Positions 1-5,150 of a stretch of 5,981 bases of DNA are shown here, one piece after another (position 1 is the stretch's first letter; each line of letters starts with the position of its first letter). Source of the stretch: Lentisphaeria bacterium UBA1829. Its GTDB lineage: Bacteria > Verrucomicrobiota > Lentisphaeria > Victivallales > UBA1829. The stretch is from contig DDJH01000190.1 in NCBI GenBank assembly GCA_002338895.1, positions 1 to 5,981 of the forward strand. Direction: 5' to 3'. Below the pieces are notes generated by a model. That model was given only the letters and a program-made list of their open reading frames with translations. It did not search any database and was not told the DNA's origin. The position numbers and the translations under genes were made by a program.

Positions 1-1
1 C

Positions 2-832
2 CTGCGGGACACGCCCGCGCCGCTGACCGGGAATCTGATTGAACACCAGCTCTGCGAAATCGGTTCCCTCGGCGCTCCGTTCGACCTGTTCCAGGAGGAG
101 GATCTTCCGCTGCTGATCCGGAGCGGAAGAATCAGACAATACAAGTTCTGCCTGTTTCTGAACAGCGTGGCGATGCCGGAGGAGATCCGGCACCTTGTCC
201 GCACCCGCCTTCAGAACTCCGGACGGACCCTTCTGTGGTTCTATGCTCCGGGCTACATCCGGGGAAAGAGCCGGAGCGCGGACTATGCGGAGGAGCTGAC
301 CGGCATCCGCTTTTCCGCTCTGGAAAGCGGAATCATGCCGATGCTGACCGAAACCTGGATCGGAGACCGGCGGATCAGCTATGGACTTTCACGGGCGGTC
401 TATCCGCGCCTGAGCGCCAATGATCCGGACGCCGAAGAACTGGGATATTTTGTCAACGGCACAACGATTGTCGGACGGGAGACCGGAGATGGGGCCGCGC
501 TGGTCCGGAAGGAGTTTCCCTCCTGGCGGAGCATCTGGTCCGCCTCGCCCGGGCTCCCCTCGTGTCTGCTGACGGAATTTGCGAAAGAGGCGGGGGTCCA
601 TCTCTTCTCCCGGCGGGGCGATCAGGTGTTCTACGCCCCCGGCTGGTTCGGGGTGCACAGCAAGAGGAGCGGCGAGTGTGAATTCCGTTTCCCGGAGGAA
701 TTTGAATTTGAAAATGCGATCACAAAGGAGCGCTGTCCGTGCGGGAAAGTTCTGCGACTGAAGATGAAGCGGGGCGAGAGTGCGCTGTTCCGTCTGCACC
801 GGCCGGGAAGCGGGCAGGAATCGGCAGAATAA
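2..832 (+). CDS. Glycoside hydrolase-like protein, C-terminal part (beta-galactosidase trimerisation-type domain)
   Basis: The reading frame is open from the left edge to a TAA at 830-832, so this is the last 276 residues of a longer protein whose start lies outside the window. The GTG at codon 56 (position 167) lies inside continuous homologous-looking sequence and is not a credible start. Visible blocks resemble the region after the catalytic barrel in GH42-like and related clan-A beta-galactosidase proteins. These are GAPFDLFQEEDL (about residues 25-36), KFCLFLNSVAMPEEIR (48-63) followed by TLLWFYAPGYI (75-85), and near the end EFAKEAGVHLFSRRGDQVFYAP and FGVHSKRSGECEFRFP. This matches a flavodoxin/amidotransferase-like trimerisation fold followed by a small beta domain. 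The catalytic acids would lie upstream and cannot be checked, so the substrate is unknown. A role in cutting glycosidic bonds is inferred from the family resemblance. It ends 72 nt before the next gene, with no clear terminator. Confidence 0.72.
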   Translation: MRDTPAPLTGNLIEHQLCEIGSLGAPFDLFQEEDLPLLIRSGRIRQYKFCLFLNSVAMPEEIRHLVRTRLQNSGRTLLWFYAPGYIRGKSRSADYAEELTGIRFSALESGIMPMLTETWIGDRRISYGLSRAVYPRLSANDPDAEELGYFVNGTTIVGRETGDGAALVRKEFPSWRSIWSASPGLPSCLLTEFAKEAGVHLFSRRGDQVFYAPGWFGVHSKRSGECEFRFPEEFEFENAITKERCPCGKVLRLKMKRGESALFRLHRPGSGQESAE

Positions 833-851
833 GCTGGAGAAGCGGAAACAC

Positions 852-879
852 TTGAAAAATCCATCTCCGCGGATATATT
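852..879 (+). promoter_or_regulatory. Possible sigma-70-type promoter for the small membrane-protein gene
   Basis: TTGAAA at 852-857 and TATATT at 874-879 are separated by 16 nt, in a noticeably AT-richer patch between the glycoside-hydrolase stop and the small ORF. Transcription would begin near 886, giving a leader of about 19 nt that contains the GGAGGA Shine-Dalgarno at 895-900. A -10 box two bases downstream (TATTTT, 18-nt spacer) is an alternative. Read-through from the upstream gene is also possible, because no terminator was seen. Confidence 0.42.
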
Positions 880-904
880 TTCTACAACGAATGCGGAGGA
901 ATTC

Positions 905-1168
905 ATGGGACATCTGCTGACGGCTGCCGTCATTATTCTGCTGATTGCACTGCTGATTTCCGGACTGACCGGGGGAGGAAAAGAGGAGGAGATCATCTGT
1001 CCGAATCCGAACTGCGGGTATCGCGGACCGGGAAAGAGGGATGGAGGAAGTTCGGGATGTCTTCTTCTGATTCTGCTTCTCTGCGGGATCCTGCCGGGGA
1101 TTCTGTATCTTCTTCTGTGCGGGACCCCTGGAGTGATCTGCCCCCGCTGCGGGATGCGGATCCGCTGA
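905..1168 (+). CDS. Small membrane protein with two cysteine pairs (split zinc-ribbon-like)
   Basis: An 87-residue protein I cannot assign to a named family. The ATG at 905 is fixed by a strong Shine-Dalgarno, GGAGGA at 895-900, 4 nt upstream. Residues 4-21 form a hydrophobic helix, probably an N-terminal membrane anchor. A charged linker (GGGKEEE) follows, then the pair CPNPNC (Cys32, Cys37), a basic glycine-rich stretch, a second hydrophobic segment at about 52-72, and a final pair CPRC (Cys79, Cys82) next to the basic tail GMRIR. Cysteine pairs on either side of a hydrophobic stretch recall LITAF-like domains, where the two halves of a zinc ribbon close around a membrane-embedded segment. 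That comparison is by architecture only. It appears to be a single-gene unit, separated by 186 nt from the polysaccharide operon. It is probably a real gene given its start signal and coherent composition. Its function is unknown. Confidence 0.72.
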   Translation: MGHLLTAAVIILLIALLISGLTGGGKEEEIICPNPNCGYRGPGKRDGGSSGCLLLILLLCGILPGILYLLLCGTPGVICPRCGMRIR

Positions 1169-1267
1169 CGGATTCCGCAGACTCCGGAGCCGCTTCCGAT
1201 CCGGAAAGATCGTCCGTTCCGGCGGGAGAAAGGAGTTGGAAGTGTTGCAGAAAACGGTATTTGGAAT

Positions 1268-1295
1268 TTGAAAACCTCCTGCGCAGTGCTATTGT
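1268..1295 (+). promoter_or_regulatory. Probable extended -10 promoter for the polysaccharide operon
   Basis: TTGAAA at 1268-1273 and TATTGT at 1290-1295 have a 16-nt spacer, and a TG at 1287-1288 one base before the -10 box gives an extended -10 element. Transcription would start near 1302, leaving a leader of about 53 nt before the ATG at 1355. The TTG within the -35 box is in frame with the downstream gene and could be mistaken for a start codon. The rest of 1169-1267 holds no gene. It has a short TTCCG/CGGAA inverted repeat near 1186-1198 without a T-run, so no convincing terminator for the small gene. Confidence 0.5.
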
Positions 1296-1315
1296 ACGCT
1301 CCATCAGGGGAAACG

Positions 1316-1339
1316 GGATCCCGGGGAAAAAGGGGATCC
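1316..1339 (+). other. Leader hairpin just upstream of the Alg14-like gene
   Basis: GGATCCC at 1316-1322 can pair with GGGATCC at 1333-1339 around a 10-nt loop (GGGGAAAAAG), a perfect 7-bp stem ending 15 nt before the ATG at 1355. The best purine-rich candidate ribosome-binding stretch, AGGGGA at 1331-1336, is partly inside the stem. The hairpin could therefore reduce translation or stabilise the leader. No T-run follows, so it is not a terminator. Any regulatory role is inference. Confidence 0.35.
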
Positions 1340-1354
1340 GGATTGAATCGAACG

Positions 1355-1807
1355 ATGAAAAAAACGCGAATACTTCTGGCCGCCACCAGCGGAGGACATC
1401 TGACCGAGGGACTGGCCCTGTTCGGGAATCTTCCGGGGACCGAGCTGATTCTTTTTACGGAATACACGCCGCGCATGAAAAGCCTTGCATTCCGGAGCTA
1501 TGGATATCGAAGGGTCCGGAGTCCGTTTCTGACGATGATTCCATCGTTTTTCAAGGCGTTTTTTCTGATTCTGCTTCTGAGGCCGGAGTGGGTGGTTTCA
1601 ACGGGGGCGGAATGCGGGACAGCCGCCATTCTCGCGGCCAAACTGCTGTTCCGGAAGACGATCTTTGTCGAGACGGCGTCCCGGTACCGGACGAAAACGA
1701 TGTCGGCGAAAATCTGCTATCCGCTGGTGGACCGTTTTTATGTGCAATGGGAGGAAGCTCTTCCGCTCTACGGGAAAAAGGCGGAATACATCGGAGGGAT
1801 CCTGTGA
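1355..1807 (+). CDS. pssD: Alg14-like glycosyltransferase membrane subunit (PssD/Cps14F family)
   Basis: A 150-residue protein matching the Alg14/PssD/Cps14F family. These are membrane-anchoring halves of two-part GT-B glycosyltransferases that add a sugar to a lipid-linked acceptor at the cytoplasmic face during polysaccharide assembly. Visible signatures are the N-terminal strand and glycine loop ILLAATSGGHLTEGL (residues 6-20), a hydrophobic membrane-associating segment at about 60-81, VSTGAECGTAAILAAKL (81-97), and the typical ending FVETASR (104-110) through DRFYVQWEEALPLYG to YIGGIL. The length is normal for the bacterial subunit. The ATG at 1355 is chosen because MKKTRILLAATSGGH is where family members begin. 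The frame extends up to a TTG at 1268, but that codon falls in the likely -35 box and adds an unrelated 29-residue stretch. No strong Shine-Dalgarno precedes the ATG. The Alg13-like partner starts 1 nt after its stop. The sugar transferred (galactose, glucuronate or GlcNAc in known members) cannot be told from sequence. Confidence 0.9.
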   Translation: MKKTRILLAATSGGHLTEGLALFGNLPGTELILFTEYTPRMKSLAFRSYGYRRVRSPFLTMIPSFFKAFFLILLLRPEWVVSTGAECGTAAILAAKLLFRKTIFVETASRYRTKTMSAKICYPLVDRFYVQWEEALPLYGKKAEYIGGIL

Positions 1808-1808
1808 T

Positions 1809-2288
1809 ATGATTTTTTCGGCACTCGGGACCAGCGAACCGTTTCCGCGACTCCTGAAGAAACTGGATGAACTGGCGGGACAGACGGATGAGGAGATTGT
1901 GGTTCAGACGGGAAAAACACATCTCGCGGTCCGCAACTGCCGGACCTTTGACTACGCGCCGTCGCTTCAGGAGTATTTTTCGAAAGCGCGCCTTGTCATC
2001 TCCCATGCGGGCCTTGGAGTGCAGATCGAACTGATGCGGATGCACAAACCGTTTCTGGTGGTGCCCCGCCTGAAACGGTTTGGAGAGCATTTTGACGATC
2101 ATCAGCTGGAAAGCTGCGAGATTCTGAACAGACGCTACGGTGTTCGATATCTGGTGGACGTGGAGGATCTGACGGTGGATCTTCTGAACAGCGACCATCC
2201 GGTGATTCCTTATACGGAGGAAAATCTGAATCGTTTCCGGACGGGCATTCTCCGGGTGTTGAATCCGGAGGGGAAAGGAGATCTATGA
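1809..2288 (+). CDS. pssE: Alg13-like glycosyltransferase catalytic subunit (PssE/Cps14G family, GT28 C-terminal type)
   Basis: A 159-residue protein matching the Alg13/PssE/Cps14G family, the nucleotide-sugar-binding half that docks on the Alg14-like subunit to make a complete GT-B enzyme. Seen in the sequence: MIFSALGTSEPFPRLL (1-16), equivalent to the family's VTVGTxxxPFxRLI start; the sugar-nucleotide site VISHAGLGVQIELM (63-76); the proline-rich turn KPFLVVPRLKRFGEHFDDHQLE (80-101), which holds the conserved EHxDDHQ; and a C-terminal helical tail. The ATG at 1809 follows the upstream TGA by one base and has GGAGG at 1793-1797, 11 nt away, inside the end of the upstream gene. Longer in-frame upstream starts would overlap the Alg14-like gene and add arginine-rich, non-homologous sequence. 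Its stop overlaps the next start (ATGA), indicating translational coupling. All key motif residues appear present. The donor sugar is unknown. Confidence 0.9.
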   Translation: MIFSALGTSEPFPRLLKKLDELAGQTDEEIVVQTGKTHLAVRNCRTFDYAPSLQEYFSKARLVISHAGLGVQIELMRMHKPFLVVPRLKRFGEHFDDHQLESCEILNRRYGVRYLVDVEDLTVDLLNSDHPVIPYTEENLNRFRTGILRVLNPEGKGDL

Positions 2289-3199
2289 TCCGGCTTTTTT
2301 ATTTCAAGAACAACTACGGGGATGATCTTTCGGCGTATCTGGTCTCGCGGCTTTCCGGGGAGGAGGTGGTCTCCTGCACCCCGCTGACGCTGAAGCGCTT
2401 TCTCCTGGACTGGATGATTCGCGGACGGGATCTTCTGTTCTTCAAAGGGTTTCACAATTTCTCCTTTTCCTATGCACGGAAGTCGCGGATTCTCTTTGCG
2501 GTGGGATCCATCATCGGACTGGGCAGGAGCAACTGCACGATCTGGGGATCCGGAATCACCTACGGGAACGATCCGATCGACCCTGCAATGGACATCCGCG
2601 CGGTCCGGGGACCGCTGACGCGCAGGCGAGCCGCCGAATGCGGATACGCCGGAGCGGAAAAACTGCCTCTCGGCGATCCGGGACTGCTGCTGCCCCTGGT
2701 CTATCCAAACCGGCGGAAAAAAGAGTGTCCGCTCGGACTGATTGCCCACAACAACGATTTTGCCGAATTCCGCCATCTGCTGCGCGGGAGAGAGGATACA
2801 ATCCGTCTGATCTCCCTGCAGACCAGAAACCGGAGCGTGGAATCCATCACGGATCAGATCTGCTCCTGCGAACGGATTCTTTCCACCTCGCTTCACGGAC
2901 TGATCGTCTCCCACGCATACGGAATTCCGGCGTTGCGGATCGCAAGCGGACGAATTCCGGGAGACGGAAGTAAATTCTCCGACTATTTTCTGTCGGTCGG
3001 CCTGCAGCCCTATCCGCCGATTCCGATGGAAGAGCTTCCCGGAATCCTCGAAAGCGGAGTCGACTCCCTGTTTGAGCGCCATGCGGATGTGTCACTTCCC
3101 CAAGCGGATCCGATTCAGGAGCGGCAGAAAGCACTTCTCGAATCCGCGCCGTTCCCGCTTCTTCCGGAATTCATGCGTCTGAAGGATGCGTTGAAATAG
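2285..3199 (+). CDS. Polysaccharide pyruvyl transferase family protein
   Basis: A 304-residue protein with the pattern of the polysaccharide pyruvyl transferase family (PF04230; ExoV, WcaK and relatives). Characterised members move pyruvate from phosphoenolpyruvate onto a sugar of an exopolysaccharide or cell-wall glycan, forming a ketal. Visible blocks are NNYGDDLSAYLVSRL (9-23), GSIIG (74-78), WGSGI (87-91), RAVRGPLTRR (105-114), LGDPGLLLP (129-137), and the strongly conserved STSLHGLIVSHAYGIPALRI (200-219), followed by GDGSKFSDYFLSVGL (227-241). The start is firm: the ATG overlaps the upstream stop in ATGA, and AAAGGAG at 2274-2280 lies 4 nt upstream. It is the last gene of the operon, before a probable terminator. 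The context suggests it modifies the glycan built by the two-part glycosyltransferase. Some family members have other or unknown activities, so the exact reaction is inferred. Confidence 0.88.
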   Translation: MIRLFYFKNNYGDDLSAYLVSRLSGEEVVSCTPLTLKRFLLDWMIRGRDLLFFKGFHNFSFSYARKSRILFAVGSIIGLGRSNCTIWGSGITYGNDPIDPAMDIRAVRGPLTRRRAAECGYAGAEKLPLGDPGLLLPLVYPNRRKKECPLGLIAHNNDFAEFRHLLRGREDTIRLISLQTRNRSVESITDQICSCERILSTSLHGLIVSHAYGIPALRIASGRIPGDGSKFSDYFLSVGLQPYPPIPMEELPGILESGVDSLFERHADVSLPQADPIQERQKALLESAPFPLLPEFMRLKDALK

Positions 3200-3239
3200 G
3201 AATCCTTCCCGGAGCTCCTCTGCGTTTTCCCCCATGTTC

Positions 3240-3284
3240 CTCCGTCCCGGCAGGCGGCCGGGAACGGAGCCGGAAAAAGTTTTT
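3240..3284 (+). terminator. Possible intrinsic terminator after the polysaccharide operon
   Basis: The arm CTCCGTCCCGG at 3240-3250 pairs with CCGGGAACGGAG at 3258-3269, with one bulged A and a 7-nt loop. This makes a stable 11-bp GC-rich stem 40 nt after the pyruvyl transferase stop. A run of five T occurs at 3280-3284, but about 10 nt after the stem rather than directly next to it, so termination may be inefficient or Rho-assisted. It sits between two operons, where a terminator would be expected. Confidence 0.45.
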
Positions 3285-3316
3285 GAAAAAATTCCCCTTT
3301 CCCCCTCACCATCCTC

Positions 3317-3345
3317 TTGACAAAATCAGCGAGATGTGTTATAAT
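3317..3345 (+). promoter_or_regulatory. Consensus sigma-70-type promoter of the regulator-pseudopilin operon
   Basis: TTGACA at 3317-3322 and TATAAT at 3340-3345 are both perfect consensus hexamers with an ideal 17-nt spacer. A TG at 3337-3338 adds an extended -10 element. Transcription should start near 3352, about 25 nt before the ATG at 3377. Such a strong basal promoter suggests the operon is controlled mainly by repression, plausibly by its own first product. The in-frame TTG at 3317 is the -35 box, not a translation start. Confidence 0.85.
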
Positions 3346-3355
3346 TTTAAAACTG

Positions 3356-3371
3356 GGACAACCTAGGACAA
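3356..3371 (+). promoter_or_regulatory. Candidate operator: tandem GGACAA repeats at the transcription start
   Basis: GGACAA occurs at 3356-3361 and again at 3366-3371, exactly 10 bp (about one helical turn) apart, with the palindrome CCTAGG (3362-3367) overlapping the junction. The repeats lie just downstream of the predicted start site, where a bound repressor would block the polymerase. The shorter core GACAA also occurs in the -35 box (3319-3323) and just after the start codon (3379-3383). Binding by the adjacent GntR-type regulator is inference. GntR proteins usually bind palindromes, so the direct-repeat layout is atypical. Confidence 0.4.
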
Positions 3372-3376
3372 ACGAG

Positions 3377-4414
3377 ATGACAAAAAACGGAAAAAACAGC
3401 GGGATACCGGAATCGAATTCCATTCGGCACTACGTGTTCGGGATATTGCGGACGGCGGGGAATGAAGCGGTCCGGATTCCGTCATCCTATGAACTGGCGG
3501 AACAGTTTTCCGTCACGCGGCGTGTAGCCCGGTACGAACTGGAACGTCTGCGCGACGAGGGGTACCTGATCGCCAAACCGCGAATCGGGATGTTCACCAA
3601 TCCGCGCCTGAACCATATCTCGGCCACCCCGGTTCAGAAAGGCATGCCGCTGATCGGCATCATCAATGCGGACGGCAGTCAGTTCATTTACGGTGTTTCG
3701 GAAGCGCGGATGATGGGCCATTTTCACATCACGCTGGCGGAGGCGGGCTGCATGCTTCATCCGATCCGCTTCAGTTTCCATGACGAGGAAATGCGGATCC
3801 GGGAGCTGAAGAATCTGGGACTCGACGGAATACTCTGGCGAGTCTTCAACACCGCCTATCCCTCCAGAGAATTCATGAAACAGGTTCTGGCCTCCGGGAT
3901 TGCGCTGGCGGTCGTCTCGGACCGGATTTATCCGGGGATTCCGCAGGTGCATCTTTCCTCGGAAGAGGCGGAACAGAAGCTGTTCCGGCACCTGAAAAAA
4001 CCGGACAGAGTTTTCCAGATTGCCAATACAGGGGTCATGTCCCTGGCGGATGCCCTCATCCGGAAATGGGAACTCCCGGAAAAGGCGGTCCGCCGGATTG
4101 GGAAAGGGAAAGTGTTCCAGGAGACCATGGAGGAGTTCCGGGACATCATCCGATCCGAAAAACCGGATCTTCTGTTCTGCGACACTCTTTACGCGGAAAC
4201 CCTTCCCCCGCTCTGCGAGGAACTCGGGATCGACTGCGAATTCATCACGGACAACGAGGTCAATCACACCCCTTCGCATCAGGAGTATGCCGGATGGTCG
4301 ACCATTCCGGATGCGGAACAGGCGGCCCGTGCCGCCGTGGGTCTTCTTCTGAACCCGTCACAAAAAACCATTGTCATACAAAACAAACTCAAAAAGGGAG
4401 GCCGCTTCGTATGA
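3377..4414 (+). CDS. GntR-type DNA-binding regulator with LacI/periplasmic-binding-protein-like sensor domain
   Basis: A 345-residue transcription factor. Residues about 14-75 form a GntR-type winged helix: [41 protein letters not shown] carries the LA-x-x-F-x-V recognition-helix pattern and the wing. Residues about 90-345 resemble a type 1 periplasmic-binding-protein fold as in LacI and AraR regulators: [35 protein letters not shown], the DGILWR strand, [23 protein letters not shown], and a late [17 protein letters not shown] helix followed by IVIQNKL. Such proteins usually sense a sugar. The ligand is unknown here. The ATG at 3377 is chosen because it lies 25 nt after the predicted transcription start with AGGA at 3365-3368, 8 nt upstream. 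The longer TTG start falls on the -35 box. The stop overlaps the pseudopilin-like gene's start (ATGA), so the two are translationally coupled. Autoregulation through the repeats at the promoter is likely but unproven. Confidence 0.87.
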   Translation: MTKNGKNSGIPESNSIRHYVFGILRTAGNEAVRIPSSYELAEQFSVTRRVARYELERLRDEGYLIAKPRIGMFTNPRLNHISATPVQKGMPLIGIINADGSQFIYGVSEARMMGHFHITLAEAGCMLHPIRFSFHDEEMRIRELKNLGLDGILWRVFNTAYPSREFMKQVLASGIALAVVSDRIYPGIPQVHLSSEEAEQKLFRHLKKPDRVFQIANTGVMSLADALIRKWELPEKAVRRIGKGKVFQETMEEFRDIIRSEKPDLLFCDTLYAETLPPLCEELGIDCEFITDNEVNHTPSHQEYAGWSTIPDAEQAARAAVGLLLNPSQKTIVIQNKLKKGGRFV

Positions 4415-5130
4415 AAGGACGAATCCATTTTACTTTGATAGAATTACTTGTTGTAATTTCTGTCATCGCAATTCTTGTCTCGCTTCTTCTTCCTGCGCTG
4501 AAGATTGCGCGGGAGAAGGCCCGCTCGGCGAGCTGTAACAGCAATCTGAAACAAGTCGGGCTTGCGCAGTTCCTCTATCAGAATGATTTTGACGGAGCCA
4601 TTCTTCCGTACGGGATCGTTGCGGAAGACGGGGTCCTGCGGCCGTTCCAGATCCTGGTCCGGGATAAATACATCAACATGAAAACCATTCAATGTGAATC
4701 CACTCTGAGTACGACGCACGAATTTTTCCGTCTGTACTACAACAAGCGGCCGGAAGATTCCTGGTTCACAGCCTCGCAGTCCGGCTACTGGTGCAATGGA
4801 GGATACGGCATGAACTGGAAATTCGGATCCGAGGAGAGCGCCACCTATCAGGCGCATCGGAACACCCAGGTGAAACGCCCCGCCTCCATCCTATATTATG
4901 CGGAAACCAAGCACTACTCCTCCGAACGGCCCTTCTACATCGCCGTCGGCGGAGTCAACACGATCTCCCGTCTCTGGATTCAGCACAACGGGATCTGCAA
5001 TCTTCTGATGTTCGACGGCCACACGGACTCCGTTTCCGGCGGCTCCAATCCCGATGTCTTCTACGCCCTTCCCAAGGTTGCCTATACCAACAGCGACACC
5101 GCTTCGGACGCGTGGCACCCCTTTAACTAA
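4411..5130 (+). CDS. Type II secretion pseudopilin-like protein with H-X9-DG motif
   Basis: A 239-residue protein with a prepilin-like N-terminus, [33 protein letters not shown] (residues 6-38): a short basic leader, Phe, the conserved Glu11 at mature position 5, and a long hydrophobic helix. [22 protein letters not shown] (41-62) follows, as in the prepilin-like families expanded in Lentisphaerae and Planctomycetes. Near the end, [13 protein letters not shown] places His192 exactly nine residues before Asp202-Gly203, the H-X9-DG motif. The residue before Phe is His rather than the usual Gly, so processing by a prepilin peptidase is uncertain. The ATG at 4411 overlaps the regulator's TGA, and GGGAGG at 4396-4401 lies 9 nt upstream. 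The first 25 or so codons are markedly AT-rich and use TTA, TTG, ATA and GTA, unlike the rest of the gene. The protein is probably anchored in the inner membrane and exposed to the periplasm. Whether it joins a pilus-like or secretion structure is unknown. Confidence 0.88.
   Translation: MKGRIHFTLIELLVVISVIAILVSLLLPALKIAREKARSASCNSNLKQVGLAQFLYQNDFDGAILPYGIVAEDGVLRPFQILVRDKYINMKTIQCESTLSTTHEFFRLYYNKRPEDSWFTASQSGYWCNGGYGMNWKFGSEESATYQAHRNTQVKRPASILYYAETKHYSSERPFYIAVGGVNTISRLWIQHNGICNLLMFDGHTDSVSGGSNPDVFYALPKVAYTNSDTASDAWHPFN
4440..4461 (+). other. Inverted repeat inside the start of the pseudopilin-like gene
   Basis: AGAATTAC at 4440-4447 pairs with GTAATTTCT at 4453-4461 (one bulged T) around the 5-nt loop TTGTT. 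The core AATTAC/GTAATT is a perfect 6-bp inverted repeat. It lies over codons for the conserved IELLVVIS segment, about 30 nt after the start codon. It may be a by-product of the AT-rich codons used here, a weak mRNA hairpin or a protein-binding site. Nothing in the sequence decides among these. Confidence 0.3.
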
Positions 5131-5150
5131 ACCAGCAAAGGATTTCCTGT

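Noticed and set aside
833..904. A possible terminator after the glycoside-hydrolase fragment
   Set aside because: Only a 5-bp GGAGA/TCTCC pairing with a long loop is available and no T-run follows it, so no terminator is called.
631..1476. A 281-codon open frame on the - strand crossing the small membrane-protein gene and the operon leader
   Set aside because: Its translation is low-complexity and rich in Arg, Pro and Ser. It crosses two likely promoters and overlaps well-supported genes on both sides.
1065..1578. An identical 16-nt word (TTCTGATTCTGCTTCT) at 1065-1080 and 1563-1578
   Set aside because: Both copies encode leucine/isoleucine runs (LILLL) in hydrophobic segments with the same preferred codons. 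Coincidence from codon bias is sufficient, and the flanks do not match.
1057..1812. A 251-codon + strand frame overlapping the end of the small protein and the Alg14-like gene
   Set aside because: It is out of frame with the Alg14-like gene, whose family motifs are unmistakable. Its product is an unstructured Ser/Gly/Asp-rich sequence.
2210..3082. A 290-codon open frame on the - strand opposite the pyruvyl transferase gene
   Set aside because: The + strand protein carries multiple conserved family blocks. The antisense frame is a composition artefact.
3317..3376. A TTG start giving the regulator 20 extra N-terminal residues
   Set aside because: The TTG is the consensus -35 box, and transcription should start about 35 nt downstream of it, so these codons would not be in the mRNA.
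3482..4279. A 265-codon open frame on the - strand opposite the regulator
   Set aside because: It is antisense to a protein with clear GntR and sensor-domain motifs. Its arginine/proline-rich translation shows no recognisable domain. GC-rich codon bias keeps antisense frames open here, and similar long frames lie opposite every gene in the window.
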